NCBI GenBank assembly: GCA_964596245.1
Contig: CAZQSK010000003.1
Coordinates: 62,001-126,000, forward strand
Direction of reading: 5' to 3'
Source: RHKK01 sp964596245
GTDB lineage: Bacteria > Patescibacteriota > Patescibacteriia > 2-12-FULL-60-25
Length of the DNA stretch: 64,000 nt
This document shows positions 55,764 to 63,831 of this stretch, piece after piece; position 1 is the stretch's first letter, and each line of letters begins with the position of its first letter. Made by a program: the position numbers and the translations under genes. Under the pieces are notes generated by a model that did not search any database, was not told the origin of the DNA, and worked only from the letters and a program-made list of their open reading frames with translations.

Positions 55764-57551
55764 ATGGAGGACGACGTTATCAACGCGCGCATTTCGCCGA
55801 AACGAATTTGGAACATGGTGCGACCGGCGGTCGGCGCGGTTTGGTTTTGGTATCCGTTGCTCGCCTTCCTTTCGATCTTGATGGCCGTCATCACGGTTGC
55901 GGAGCCATTCATCTACGGAAGCATTGTCGACATTCTGATTAGCTCGGTCAGCGCAAAAAAATCTGCTGGCGAAACCATCGGTACCCTATGGCCATTGCTG
56001 ACGTGGTGGGGTGTATTGCTATTGGGCGAGTTGGTTGGGGCGGGGTTTTGGAATTACGTGCGTTGGTATGTGGGTAACAAGATGAGTACGCATTTTGCCG
56101 TGATGCTGTACGCGCGCATGCTCGAACTCGATGTCCGTCGATTTCAAGAGGAGAAGGGTGGAGAGCTATTGCGCCGTTTTAATAATGCGTGGGATGCATT
56201 GAGTCACATCAATAGCATATTGGTTAGCGAATACTTGAATGCGACGTCACGTTTTCTCATGGCCTTGGGTCTTGGGTTGTGGCTTGATTGGCGTTTGACG
56301 CTTGTTGCATTGATTCCTGTGCCGATCAATATTCTGATCGGCTTGTTGCACATTCGCGTCTCCGAAAAAGATCAGCTGAAGGCGAATAAGCTGTGGGATG
56401 AGGCGAGTGGCATGGCCGGCGACGCATTCGACAACATTACGTCGATGAAGGCCTTTCGCGGTGAGGCGCGAAGTGTTGGTCTCCTGAATAAAGAGGCGGA
56501 TCAGGCTCGTCGATTCCAGATGCGGGTCAATGTTAAGTGGGCGATTGTCGAAATGGTTTCCGGACCAACCTACATTCTCGGGCGTTTGGCGATTTTTTTC
56601 GCGGGTGGCTATTTCGTGTTGAACGGAACCGCTACCGTCGGAACGTTGATCATTTTCCTCGGATTTGTTTCCGCTATTTACGGCGCGGTGCAGCAAATCA
56701 TGAATTCTTTACCGGAATTATTGCGTTCGTTGGTGCGCATGATGCGTGCCGTGAACTTTTGGGAAGAGATTCCCGCCGTACGCAATACCCCCGGTGCCAA
56801 AGTGATCAAGCGGTTGAAAGGCGATATCGTATTTGACCATGTTTCGTATCGCTATCGCGACGGGAAGGACGTCTTGCATGGCCTCGATATGCATATTCCA
56901 ACGGGGAAGACGTATGCCATGGTCGGCGAATCGGGCGCGGGTAAGTCCACCTTTGCGCAAATGTTGATGCGCTTTCACGATCCAAAATCCGGCCGTATAA
57001 AAATCGATGATATCGACATTCGCGATATCGATCTCGGTTCACTCCGCTCAAATATCGGTTTCGTGATGCAGGAGAATATGCTGTTCCACGACACGATTCT
57101 TAACAATTTGAAGTTCGCAAAACCATCAGCCACGGAAAAAGAAATCATCGAAGCGGCAAAACGGGCTCAAGCGCACGACTTCATCAAAAACTTGAAGCAT
57201 GGATACAAGACCGTGGTCGGGGAACGCGGCGTGAAGCTTTCGGGAGGGGAGAAGCAGCGTATCGCCTTGGCGCGTGTCTTGCTGGCTAACCCGCCGATCC
57301 TTGTTCTGGATGAGGCGACCAGCGCTCTCGACTCCAAAACCGAGCATGCCTTGCAGGCTGCCTTGCGTGAAGTCATGAAGGATCGAACCACGCTCGTGAT
57401 CGCTCACCGTCTATCTACCGTCCTTCAGGCTGATCGGATTATTGTCATGCATAAGGGTCGTATCGTGGACCAGGGGCGTCATGAGGAGCTCATCACCCGC
57501 GGAGGCCTCTACAAGCAGTACTGGGAGATCCAGGCCGGCGGTTATGTCTAA
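55764..57551 (+). CDS. ABC exporter half-transporter (ATP-binding and membrane domains fused)
   Basis: A 595-residue type IV ABC protein with six membrane segments in residues 1-330. The nucleotide-binding domain has Walker A GESGAGKST (about 389), LSGGEKQRIALARVL, ILVLDEATSALDS and the switch AHRLST. Such homodimers export lipids, peptides or drugs; the substrate cannot be read from sequence. TAAAAT lies ten bases before the ATG, at the end of alaS, but read-through from alaS is equally likely. Confidence 0.94.
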   Translation: MEDDVINARISPKRIWNMVRPAVGAVWFWYPLLAFLSILMAVITVAEPFIYGSIVDILISSVSAKKSAGETIGTLWPLLTWWGVLLLGELVGAGFWNYVRWYVGNKMSTHFAVMLYARMLELDVRRFQEEKGGELLRRFNNAWDALSHINSILVSEYLNATSRFLMALGLGLWLDWRLTLVALIPVPINILIGLLHIRVSEKDQLKANKLWDEASGMAGDAFDNITSMKAFRGEARSVGLLNKEADQARRFQMRVNVKWAIVEMVSGPTYILGRLAIFFAGGYFVLNGTATVGTLIIFLGFVSAIYGAVQQIMNSLPELLRSLVRMMRAVNFWEEIPAVRNTPGAKVIKRLKGDIVFDHVSYRYRDGKDVLHGLDMHIPTGKTYAMVGESGAGKSTFAQMLMRFHDPKSGRIKIDDIDIRDIDLGSLRSNIGFVMQENMLFHDTILNNLKFAKPSATEKEIIEAAKRAQAHDFIKNLKHGYKTVVGERGVKLSGGEKQRIALARVLLANPPILVLDEATSALDSKTEHALQAALREVMKDRTTLVIAHRLSTVLQADRIIVMHKGRIVDQGRHEELITRGGLYKQYWEIQAGGYV

Positions 57552-57554
57552 ACG

Positions 57555-57583
57555 TTGACCCAATTTTTTGGCTCTGTTATCAT
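57555..57583 (+). promoter_or_regulatory. Promoter of the infA ribosomal operon
   Basis: TTGACC (57555-57560), 17-base spacer, TATCAT (57578-57583), 43 bases before infA. One of the few resident promoters that leaves a real leader. Confidence 0.75.
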
Positions 57584-57626
57584 CCAGCCATTATCTCCAC
57601 CCAAATGATGACCCCAAAATTCGCCT

Positions 57627-57860
57627 ATGGCAGCTAAAAACACCTCTCCGAACAAGGAATTCTTGCTTCTGAAGGGGACGATCGAGGAGAACCTGCCGGG
57701 GGCAACGTTCAAGGTAAAGCTCGAGAACGGACAGTCAATTTTGTGCTATCTTTCGGGCAAAATGCGTATGAATCGCATCCGTCTGACCCCTGGTGATGAC
57801 GTTCAGGTTGAGATGACCCCCTACGATTTGACAAAGGGACGGATTACCTATAGGTTATAG
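57627..57860 (+). CDS. infA: Translation initiation factor IF-1
   Basis: A 77-residue OB-fold protein that occupies the ribosomal A site during initiation. KGTIEENLPGATFKVKLENG, SGKMRMNRIRLTPGDDVQVE and the ending DLTKGRITYRL match the family. About five extra N-terminal residues. It heads the infA-rpmJ-rpsM-rpsK-rpsD-rpoA-rplQ cluster in the standard bacterial order. Confidence 0.96.
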   Translation: MAAKNTSPNKEFLLLKGTIEENLPGATFKVKLENGQSILCYLSGKMRMNRIRLTPGDDVQVEMTPYDLTKGRITYRL

Positions 57861-57950
57861 CCCACAAATTCGCCTCGAACCCTATGGTTCAGGCCCGTCG
57901 GTGTAGGCTCGCGCCAACGATATCGACGGTCACTATTTCTTCCAGATGCT
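57861..57950 (+). other. infA-rpmJ spacer with possible hairpins
   Basis: The 90-base spacer holds GAACCCTATGGTTC (small hairpin) and CCGTCG/CGACGG arms around a 23-base loop containing GGCTCGCGCC. It could be a control element of the ribosomal operon or simply spacer; no known r-protein leader motif is recognised. Confidence 0.3.
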
Positions 57951-58064
57951 ATGAAAGTACGCTCGTCCGTAAAAGCGATGTGCCGTAATTGCCAGGTGAT
58001 CCGCCGCAAGGGTCGCGTGGTCGTTATTTGCGCTAACCCGAAGCATAAACAGCGTCAGGGCTAA
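57951..58064 (+). CDS. rpmJ: 50S ribosomal protein L36
   Basis: A 37-residue protein (MKVRSSVKAMCRNCQVIRRK, then GRVVVICANPKHKQRQG). The zinc site is C-x2-C-x12-C-x4-H (Cys 11, 14, 27 and His 32), all present, so it is the zinc-binding form. Position between infA and rpsM is standard. Confidence 0.97.
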   Translation: MKVRSSVKAMCRNCQVIRRKGRVVVICANPKHKQRQG

Positions 58065-58078
58065 TCTTCTATTATTCT

Positions 58079-58465
58079 ATGGCACGTATTGCAGGCGTTA
58101 CCCTCCCGGCCAACAAGCGCGTTGATATCGCGTTGACGTACATCTACGGCATTGGCCTTACGACGGCGAAGGAGATCTTGAAAAAGACCGACGTCGATCC
58201 GACCGTTCGCGTGAAGGATTTGACCGAAGACCAGGCCACCAAGCTTCGCGACATGATCGAGAAGCAGTACAAGGTGGAAGGTGAATTGCGCCGTATCGTT
58301 TTGTCCAACATCAAGCGCTTGAAGGAAATCGGTGCCTACCGTGGCACGCGCCACGTTCGCGGCCTCCCGGTTCGCGGTCAACGCACCAAGACCAACTCGC
58401 GCACCATCCGCGGCAATGTCCGTAAGACGATGGGCTCTGGTAAGCGCAAGCTTGAGAAGACGTAA
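58079..58465 (+). CDS. rpsM: 30S ribosomal protein S13
   Basis: A 128-residue protein of the 30S head. MARIAGVTLPANKRVDIALT and the C-terminal RGTRHVRGLPVRGQRTKTN motif are typical. Part of the alpha operon. Confidence 0.97.
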   Translation: MARIAGVTLPANKRVDIALTYIYGIGLTTAKEILKKTDVDPTVRVKDLTEDQATKLRDMIEKQYKVEGELRRIVLSNIKRLKEIGAYRGTRHVRGLPVRGQRTKTNSRTIRGNVRKTMGSGKRKLEKT

Positions 58466-58491
58466 TCTCCGAATGATCACTGACTACCAAT

Positions 58492-58941
58492 ATGTCTGAA
58501 GAACTCAAGCAACAGGCTTCCACCGAAACCGGCGAAGCCACCGTCAAAAAAGTCGTCAAAGCTAAGCCGAAGAAGGGCAAGAAGGCCAAGACCCAAGTTC
58601 CGACCGGCAAGGCTTTCATCCAGGCGACCTACAACAACACCATCGTCTCCCTCACGGACTTGAACGGTAACGTTCTCTCCTGGTCGAGCGCCGGTGTGAA
58701 CGGATTCAAGGGTCCGAAGAAAGCCACTCCGTACGCCGCCTCCGTCATCGTCCGCGATGCGATCGAGAAGGCCACGGATTTCGGCCTGAAGGAAGTGAGC
58801 GTATTCATCTCGGGTGTCGGTCAGGGTCGCGAAGGCGCCCTCCGTGCCTTGAACGCCAACGGTGTCAACGTGCTGTCCATCAAAGATGTCACGCCGATCC
58901 CGCATAACGGATGCCGTGCGCCGCGTCCGCGCCGCGTGTAA
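58492..58941 (+). CDS. rpsK: 30S ribosomal protein S11
   Basis: A 149-residue protein of the 30S platform. An N-terminal Lys-rich extension of about 35 residues (VKKVVKAKPKKGKKAKTQVP) precedes the conserved core (ATYNNTIVSLTDLNGNVLSW, then DVTPIPHNGCRAPRPRRV). The extension is longer than in E. coli. Confidence 0.97.
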   Translation: MSEELKQQASTETGEATVKKVVKAKPKKGKKAKTQVPTGKAFIQATYNNTIVSLTDLNGNVLSWSSAGVNGFKGPKKATPYAASVIVRDAIEKATDFGLKEVSVFISGVGQGREGALRALNANGVNVLSIKDVTPIPHNGCRAPRPRRV

Positions 58942-58968
58942 TCACCACACAGGCTGAACTGTCCCCCT

Positions 58969-59583
58969 ATGAAGAAACTCCAACTCACCGCCAAAAAGTC
59001 GCGTCGCGAGGGCATTGCTCTCGGTGACGCCAACAAGCACGCCAAGGCCATGGCTCGCCGCCCGTTTGCTCCGGGCGTCCATGGTCCTGATTCGCGTAAC
59101 CGTCAGACCGACTACGGCAAGCAGCTTCGCGAAAAGCAAAAGGCGAAGCGCATTTATGGTTTGAACGAACGCCAGTTTTCCAACTTGTTCGCCGAAGTGA
59201 GCAAGAAGCGCGGTAACACCGCGGAAATGTTGGTGCAGGAGCTCGAAGCGCGTCTCGACAACGTCGTGTACCGCGCGGGCTTCGTGAAGACGCGCCCGGC
59301 CGCGCGCCAGGTCGTCTCACACGCCCACATCAACGTGAATGGAAAGAAATTGAATATTCCTTCCTATCGCGTGCGTGCCGGTGACGTCATTTCCGTGCGC
59401 GAGAACAAACTCGCCAAGGGAGTGTGGTCGCAGGCCCAGGGTGAGAACGCCGTCAAAAAGGACATGCCGTCCTGGCTCTCTATGGAAAAGCCGCTGACCG
59501 TCAAAGTGACGGGTAAGGCGCAGGGTACCGAGCTGCAGCAGCCGTTCGACACAAAACAGATCGTCGAATTCTACTCACGCTAA
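58969..59583 (+). CDS. rpsD: 30S ribosomal protein S4
   Basis: A 204-residue primary rRNA-binding protein. It has KQLREKQKAKRIYGLNERQF and the S4 RNA-binding domain (LEARLDNVVYRAGFVKTRPA, ARQVVSHAHINVNGKKLNIP). No N-terminal zinc cysteines, so it is the zinc-free form. Length is standard. Confidence 0.97.
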   Translation: MKKLQLTAKKSRREGIALGDANKHAKAMARRPFAPGVHGPDSRNRQTDYGKQLREKQKAKRIYGLNERQFSNLFAEVSKKRGNTAEMLVQELEARLDNVVYRAGFVKTRPAARQVVSHAHINVNGKKLNIPSYRVRAGDVISVRENKLAKGVWSQAQGENAVKKDMPSWLSMEKPLTVKVTGKAQGTELQQPFDTKQIVEFYSR

Positions 59584-59608
59584 TTCGCGTCCCTTTTTTC
59601 CATTCCAT

Positions 59609-60307
59609 ATGGAACCCATCCTCCTCCCAAACAAAATCAAGTTCACCCGCGGCGAACGCGCCAACGAAGGTATTCTTACCGTCGAACCGTGTGCGCAGGG
59701 CTACGGCACGACGCTTGGCAACGCCATGCGCCGCGTACTCTTGTCCTCGCTTGCCGGTGCCGCTGTCACGGCCGTGAAGATCAAGAACGCCGACCACGAA
59801 TTTTCGACCATCCCGAACGTGAAGGAGGACGTGCTCGAAATCATCCTCAACTTGAAGTCATTGCGCTTGAAGCTTTTCTCAGAAGAGCCGATCAAGCTCA
59901 CGCTTTCCGCCAAGGGCGAGAAGGTTGTGACCGCTAAGGACTTTGCTAAGGATGCTCAGGTGGAAGTCGTGAACCCGGAGTTGCACATCGCCACTCTTAC
60001 CGACCCGTCTGCTTCATTTGAAATGGAAATCACCGTTGCCCCTGGCCGCGGTTACCGCTCAACCGAAGAACGCGGCAAGGACAAGGCCGAGCTTGGCACT
60101 ATCGCCATCGACTCATTGTTCAGCCCGGTGCTCTCCGTGTCTTACAAGGTCGAAGCGACCCGCGTCGGCGACCGTACGGACTACGACAAGCTTATTTTGC
60201 GCATTGAAACCGACGGTACGCTTGACCCGCTTGATGCAGTCAACCAGTCGGTCCTTGTGCTCATGGATTACGTCGGTGTCCTCAAGGACTTGACGTATAG
60301 TGAATAA
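59609..60307 (+). CDS. rpoA: RNA polymerase alpha subunit lacking the C-terminal domain
   Basis: A 232-residue alpha subunit. The N-terminal assembly domain is complete: GYGTTLGNAMRRVLLSSLAG, the insert domain and the returning strands (DKLILRIETDGTLDPLDAV). Normal bacterial alpha has about 310-330 residues because an 80-residue C-terminal domain contacts UP elements and activators. Here the gene ends with a normal TAA after the first domain, and rplQ follows 23 bases later. No separate C-terminal fragment is seen nearby. Promoter control through alpha is therefore not expected unless that domain is encoded elsewhere. Confidence 0.96.
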   Translation: MEPILLPNKIKFTRGERANEGILTVEPCAQGYGTTLGNAMRRVLLSSLAGAAVTAVKIKNADHEFSTIPNVKEDVLEIILNLKSLRLKLFSEEPIKLTLSAKGEKVVTAKDFAKDAQVEVVNPELHIATLTDPSASFEMEITVAPGRGYRSTEERGKDKAELGTIAIDSLFSPVLSVSYKVEATRVGDRTDYDKLILRIETDGTLDPLDAVNQSVLVLMDYVGVLKDLTYSE

Positions 60308-60330
60308 ACCGCTTCAATTAGCCCTGATTT

Positions 60331-60684
60331 ATGAAACACCGCCGCGCAGGCAAAACACTAGACCGTAGCTCCACAGCCCGCCGTGCGTTGCTGCGTGGTT
60401 TGGCGACCTCGGTTATCTTGTACGAACACGTGAACACGACATTGGCCAAGGCCAAGGCCGTGCGTCCGTTGGTCGAACGCATGATCACAAAGGGCAAGGT
60501 GAAGACCTTGAACAGCCGCCGCCAGTTGGCGAGCGTGTTGATGGCTGAAACGGCCGTTAATAAGATTTTGGAAGAGCTCGGACCGCGCTACGCTAAGCGT
60601 GCCGGCGGTTACACCCGCATCGTCAAGCTCGGAACCCGCAAGGGTGACGGTGCCGAGATCGCGCAGATTCAACTCGTGAAATAA
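60331..60684 (+). CDS. rplQ: 50S ribosomal protein L17
   Basis: A 117-residue protein: MKHRRAGKTLDRSSTARRAL and the C-terminal block YAKRAGGYTRIVKLGTRKGD are family signatures. Last gene of the alpha-operon order; rplM starts two bases later. Confidence 0.97.
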   Translation: MKHRRAGKTLDRSSTARRALLRGLATSVILYEHVNTTLAKAKAVRPLVERMITKGKVKTLNSRRQLASVLMAETAVNKILEELGPRYAKRAGGYTRIVKLGTRKGDGAEIAQIQLVK

Positions 60685-60686
60685 CT

Positions 60687-61067
60687 ATGGCCTGGAAGAA
60701 CAAGCGCGGCATGACCGCCCAAAATCGTGAAACGGTAACCATCGACGCGACCGACAAGGTCTTGGGTCGTTTGGCGACTCATATCGCGAAAATCCTGATG
60801 GGGAAGGACAAGCCGACCTATGTCCCGCACATCGACTCCGGTGTGATCGTGAAGGTGACGAATGTCGACAAGCTTGCCCTTACGGGTAAGAAGTTGGAGC
60901 AGAAGGTTCACTTCCGCACCTCAAACCGCCCGGGTGGTTTGAAGCGCACTCCGGTCTCCAAGCTTATGCAGGAGAAGCCGGCTACCGTGCTCGAGCATGC
61001 GGTGAAGTACATGCTTCCGAAGAACCGTACTCAGAAGGAACGCATGAAGCGTCTCATCATCGCGTAA
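60687..61067 (+). CDS. rplM: 50S ribosomal protein L13
   Basis: A 126-residue protein with TIDATDKVLGRLATHIAKIL and VLEHAVKYMLPKNRTQKERM. Slightly shorter than E. coli L13 (142). Paired with rpsI as usual. Confidence 0.96.
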   Translation: MAWKNKRGMTAQNRETVTIDATDKVLGRLATHIAKILMGKDKPTYVPHIDSGVIVKVTNVDKLALTGKKLEQKVHFRTSNRPGGLKRTPVSKLMQEKPATVLEHAVKYMLPKNRTQKERMKRLIIA

Positions 61068-61074
61068 TAATTTT

Positions 61075-61590
61075 ATGACTGAAGAAACGAAGGTGGAAAC
61101 CACCAAGGAAGTGAAGAAGAAAGCCCCGGCGAAGAAAGCCCCGGCGAAGAAGAAGGAAGTGGTCGCCGAAACGGCTGAAGCTCCGGTGGAGACGGCTGGC
61201 GGCTCCTACATCTACGCCATTGGCCGCCGCAAGACGGCGATCGCCAAGGTGCGTTTGATCAAGAACGGCAAGGGAACGATCACGGTCAATGGAAAAGCGT
61301 TGGAGAAGTTCTTCACGACCTTCGAAACGCGTAACATGGTTGTCTCACCGTTGAAGATCTCCGGTCTTGAAACCGCGGTCGACGTGAGCGCCCTCACCAC
61401 CGGTGGTGGGAACCTCGGTCAGGCCGAAGCGGTCCGTCTCGGTATCTCACGCGCTTTGTGTGAGCTGAATCCGACCTACCGCACGGTGCTTAAGAAGCTC
61501 GGCTACCTCAAGCGCGATCCGCGCGCCAAGGAACGTAAGAAGCCGGGTCTCCGCAAAGCCCGCCGCGCCCCGCAGTGGTCCAAGCGTTAA
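61075..61590 (+). CDS. rpsI: 30S ribosomal protein S9 with N-terminal extension
   Basis: A 171-residue protein; the core (YIYAIGRRKTAIAKVRLIKN to the C-terminal RRAPQWSKR) is standard, ending in the Lys-Arg tail that reaches the P site. About 43 extra N-terminal residues are Lys/Ala/Pro/Glu-rich with a short internal repeat (KKAPAKKAPAKKK). Similar basic tails are on S11 in this window. Confidence 0.96.
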   Translation: MTEETKVETTKEVKKKAPAKKAPAKKKEVVAETAEAPVETAGGSYIYAIGRRKTAIAKVRLIKNGKGTITVNGKALEKFFTTFETRNMVVSPLKISGLETAVDVSALTTGGGNLGQAEAVRLGISRALCELNPTYRTVLKKLGYLKRDPRAKERKKPGLRKARRAPQWSKR

Positions 61591-61602
61591 TCGCAAATCA
61601 AC

Positions 61603-61632
61603 AAAACACCCCCGCATCGCGGGGGTGTTTTG
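61603..61632. terminator. Bidirectional terminator after rpsI
   Basis: AAAACACCCCCGC-ATC-GCGGGGGTGTTTT, a long perfect stem with A and T tracts, shared with the convergent serine hydrolase gene. Confidence 0.92.
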
Positions 61633-61638
61633 TTTAAC

Positions 61639-62658
61639 TTATTTCTGTCTTGAGACCTGGCGGTACGTCTCTTCCGAGATTCGGCTGATGACCGCGGGAA
61701 GAAGGGTCCAGTCCTTGCCCTTTGTCATGACGCAGAGAACATAAGGAGCTTTTGGATAGTAGATAATCCCGCAATCATGCAATTGGCTTACATCGATACT
61801 CGATCCTGCTTCTCCGAATTTGTGTGAAGCCTGTATGTCGCGCGGAACACCGGCCACGAGACCTTTTTTGAAGTCCGCCCTGGAGAGTATGCGTAGGGCC
61901 TGCTCTGATAGCTCGCGATCAAGATAGGAAGCGTTAAATAAGATGCGGAAAAAGGTAGCGTAGTTTCTCGTGTTGAGCGTTTCCTTGTTTTCCCCGAGAA
62001 TGTCAGCCAGGTATCGCAAATCCGAATTGATTCCGGCTGGCGCATTCTCCAAAAACCCTTTCGCTTTAAGCTGGGCGATGGCATTAGTGTAGAGCAGTTC
62101 CGTTGCTTGATTGCTGGAGTAAACAATCATGTACTCCACTAATTCTTCAATCGTGTATTCTTTACCGACTTCGATATCTCGGCTCGGGGGATAGCGCTGA
62201 ATGGTGTTTTGAAAAGGCGTTGTAAAGAGGATTTTTTCTTTGAGTATTTCCGGCTTAGATTCGGCAAGTTTGTAAAAATTTAGCATGAGTGGAAGTTTGA
62301 GTAGGCTCGCAGGCAGAAATTCCTCTCGCTCATTGATCCCAAACCATGGACCGTTGTTGAGGTCACGGAAATAGACGGCGGCCGATTCAATATGGCCCAT
62401 GTCTTTTTCTTGCTCGACGATTTGTTCTATGTCCTTTTTAAAAGGAATAAGCCCGTCATTCAATCTGCCCTCGGCCGACTCACATTCAAGCAAGGGGTTG
62501 ATAAACTCATATCCGCTTTGACGCTCAGAATAGGCATGAGGCGCTCTTGCATGATGCGAGCGGTCGCGCTCAACAGAAATTTGATATCCGCCTATAAATC
62601 CAATAGCCACTCCTGTGAGTGTTATTACAATCGTCAGTTTCAATGGCACATTTTGCAT
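61639..62658 (-). CDS. Class A beta-lactamase-like serine hydrolase, copy 1
   Basis: A 339-residue protein with an N-terminal signal anchor (about 8-25). The catalytic domain has SxxK as SLLK in FLPASLLKLP, SxN as SSN in YSSNQATELL, and KTG as KFG in HKFGEAG. This is the pattern of beta-lactamase-related serine hydrolases, which include PBP-like peptidases and true lactamases. I see no clear Glu166 motif, so antibiotic hydrolysis should not be assumed. It is a tandem paralogue of the next gene (shared NPLLEC, YFRDLNNGPWFGI and HDCGIIYYP-type segments) and starts 21 bases after it. Confidence 0.85.
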   Translation of the reverse strand: MQNVPLKLTIVITLTGVAIGFIGGYQISVERDRSHHARAPHAYSERQSGYEFINPLLECESAEGRLNDGLIPFKKDIEQIVEQEKDMGHIESAAVYFRDLNNGPWFGINEREEFLPASLLKLPLMLNFYKLAESKPEILKEKILFTTPFQNTIQRYPPSRDIEVGKEYTIEELVEYMIVYSSNQATELLYTNAIAQLKAKGFLENAPAGINSDLRYLADILGENKETLNTRNYATFFRILFNASYLDRELSEQALRILSRADFKKGLVAGVPRDIQASHKFGEAGSSIDVSQLHDCGIIYYPKAPYVLCVMTKGKDWTLLPAVISRISEETYRQVSRQK

Positions 62659-62679
62659 AAAGTAGCCGCTTTCTACCTA

Positions 62680-63738
62680 CTACGGCCCGGTCTTGATCTG
62701 TTCATCAACATGTCTGTAGACCTCTGAAGAAATCTGCCTGATCATGGCCGGGAGTTCTTCAAATTTGTTCCCTCGAGTCATGATGCAGAGGATATAGGGA
62801 CGGTTGGGGTAATAGACGATGCCGCAATCATGCAATTGTCGTTCGCCGCCCACTTGGCCGGCTTCACCGAATTTATGAGCCACGACCGTTCCGGCTGGAA
62901 CCCCTGCTACTAGCGCATCTTTATATTCGACCATGGAAAGGATGCGTAATACCTTCTCGGACAGTTCGCGGTTGAGAAATGAGGCGTTATAGAGCACGCG
63001 GAAAAGACCGGCGTAGTTCTTCACGGACATGACGGTGGAGTTTGGTCCAAGGATTGTCTCCAGTACGTTTAAATCGTTTTGTAGCCCGGCATTTGTGTTT
63101 GTGAGATATCCTTTAGCTTCTAGTGTCGGTAGAGCTTCGTTGTAAAGGAGTCCTGCTGCCTGATTGTCCGAGAAGATCAGGGCACGATCGATTAAGCCCT
63201 CGATACTGTACTCTTTACCGATTTCAATCTCTTCTGACGGAGGTATGGTTTGTACTTCGTTCGGAAAAACGATTTTCTCTTTCAGCACGAGTCGCTCTTT
63301 CAGAAGCGAGGGGCGGCCTTCGGCGAGTTTAAAGAAGTTCATTGAGGTCGGAAGCTTCATGAGGCTGGCCGGAAAGAATTCCAACCGCTCGTCAATACCA
63401 AACCAGGGACCGTTGTTTAAATCACGGAAATAGACCGATATGCTTGTTATATCCTTGTTCCGTTTTTTCTCCTGAATCATTTCCAAGATTGAGGCTCGGA
63501 AGTTCTGGAGGTTTTTGTTGATTTTGCCTTCGGCAAGATCGCATTCAAGCAAGGGGTTTATATAGGTGTAACCCTGCTGACGAACGGAGCTGGGCTGTTC
63601 GATCGTGCTGTCTTCCTGGTCGTGCTGGAGCGTGTCGAGGGCCTCAGACGCACCAAAACCCAATGCAAAAATACACAAAAAGCCGAGAACGGTTTTTATG
63701 TGGCGAGTATTTCTTTGTGGCTCAAGGGCTTCAGGCAC
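62680..63738 (-). CDS. Class A beta-lactamase-like serine hydrolase, copy 2
   Basis: A 352-residue protein if it starts at the GTG complementary to 63736-63738 (VPEALEPQRN), which lies about 20 bases after a TATACT box and leads into a signal anchor (TVLGFLCIFALGFG). A longer start at 63831 would add a second hydrophobic stretch but overlaps that promoter. Catalytic motifs are SLMK, SDN (FSDNQAAGLL) and KFG (HKFGEAG). A Cys in NPLLECD and another in HDCGIVYYP are shared with copy 1. It is first in the two-gene unit and diverges from the FMN reductase gene. Function as for copy 1: a wall-active or beta-lactam-related serine enzyme. Confidence 0.82.
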   Translation of the reverse strand: MPEALEPQRNTRHIKTVLGFLCIFALGFGASEALDTLQHDQEDSTIEQPSSVRQQGYTYINPLLECDLAEGKINKNLQNFRASILEMIQEKKRNKDITSISVYFRDLNNGPWFGIDERLEFFPASLMKLPTSMNFFKLAEGRPSLLKERLVLKEKIVFPNEVQTIPPSEEIEIGKEYSIEGLIDRALIFSDNQAAGLLYNEALPTLEAKGYLTNTNAGLQNDLNVLETILGPNSTVMSVKNYAGLFRVLYNASFLNRELSEKVLRILSMVEYKDALVAGVPAGTVVAHKFGEAGQVGGERQLHDCGIVYYPNRPYILCIMTRGNKFEELPAMIRQISSEVYRHVDEQIKTGP

Positions 63739-63817
63739 AGGTATTTTTGATGCGGCTAAGTATAGCCCGAGGGTATAAAAAAAGCATAAAGACCTTTTAA
63801 TTAAGGCAAAAAAAGCG

Positions 63818-63823
63818 TAAGAT
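63818..63823 (+). promoter_or_regulatory. -10 box for the FMN reductase gene
   Basis: TAAGAT, eight bases before the ATG at 63832; leaderless spacing, no clear -35. Confidence 0.4.
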
Positions 63824-63831
63824 GCCCACAT

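Noticed and set aside
63736..63831. Longer start for the second serine hydrolase at 63831
   Set aside because: It would span the TATACT box and add a second hydrophobic segment; the GTG start gives a single signal anchor like its paralogue.
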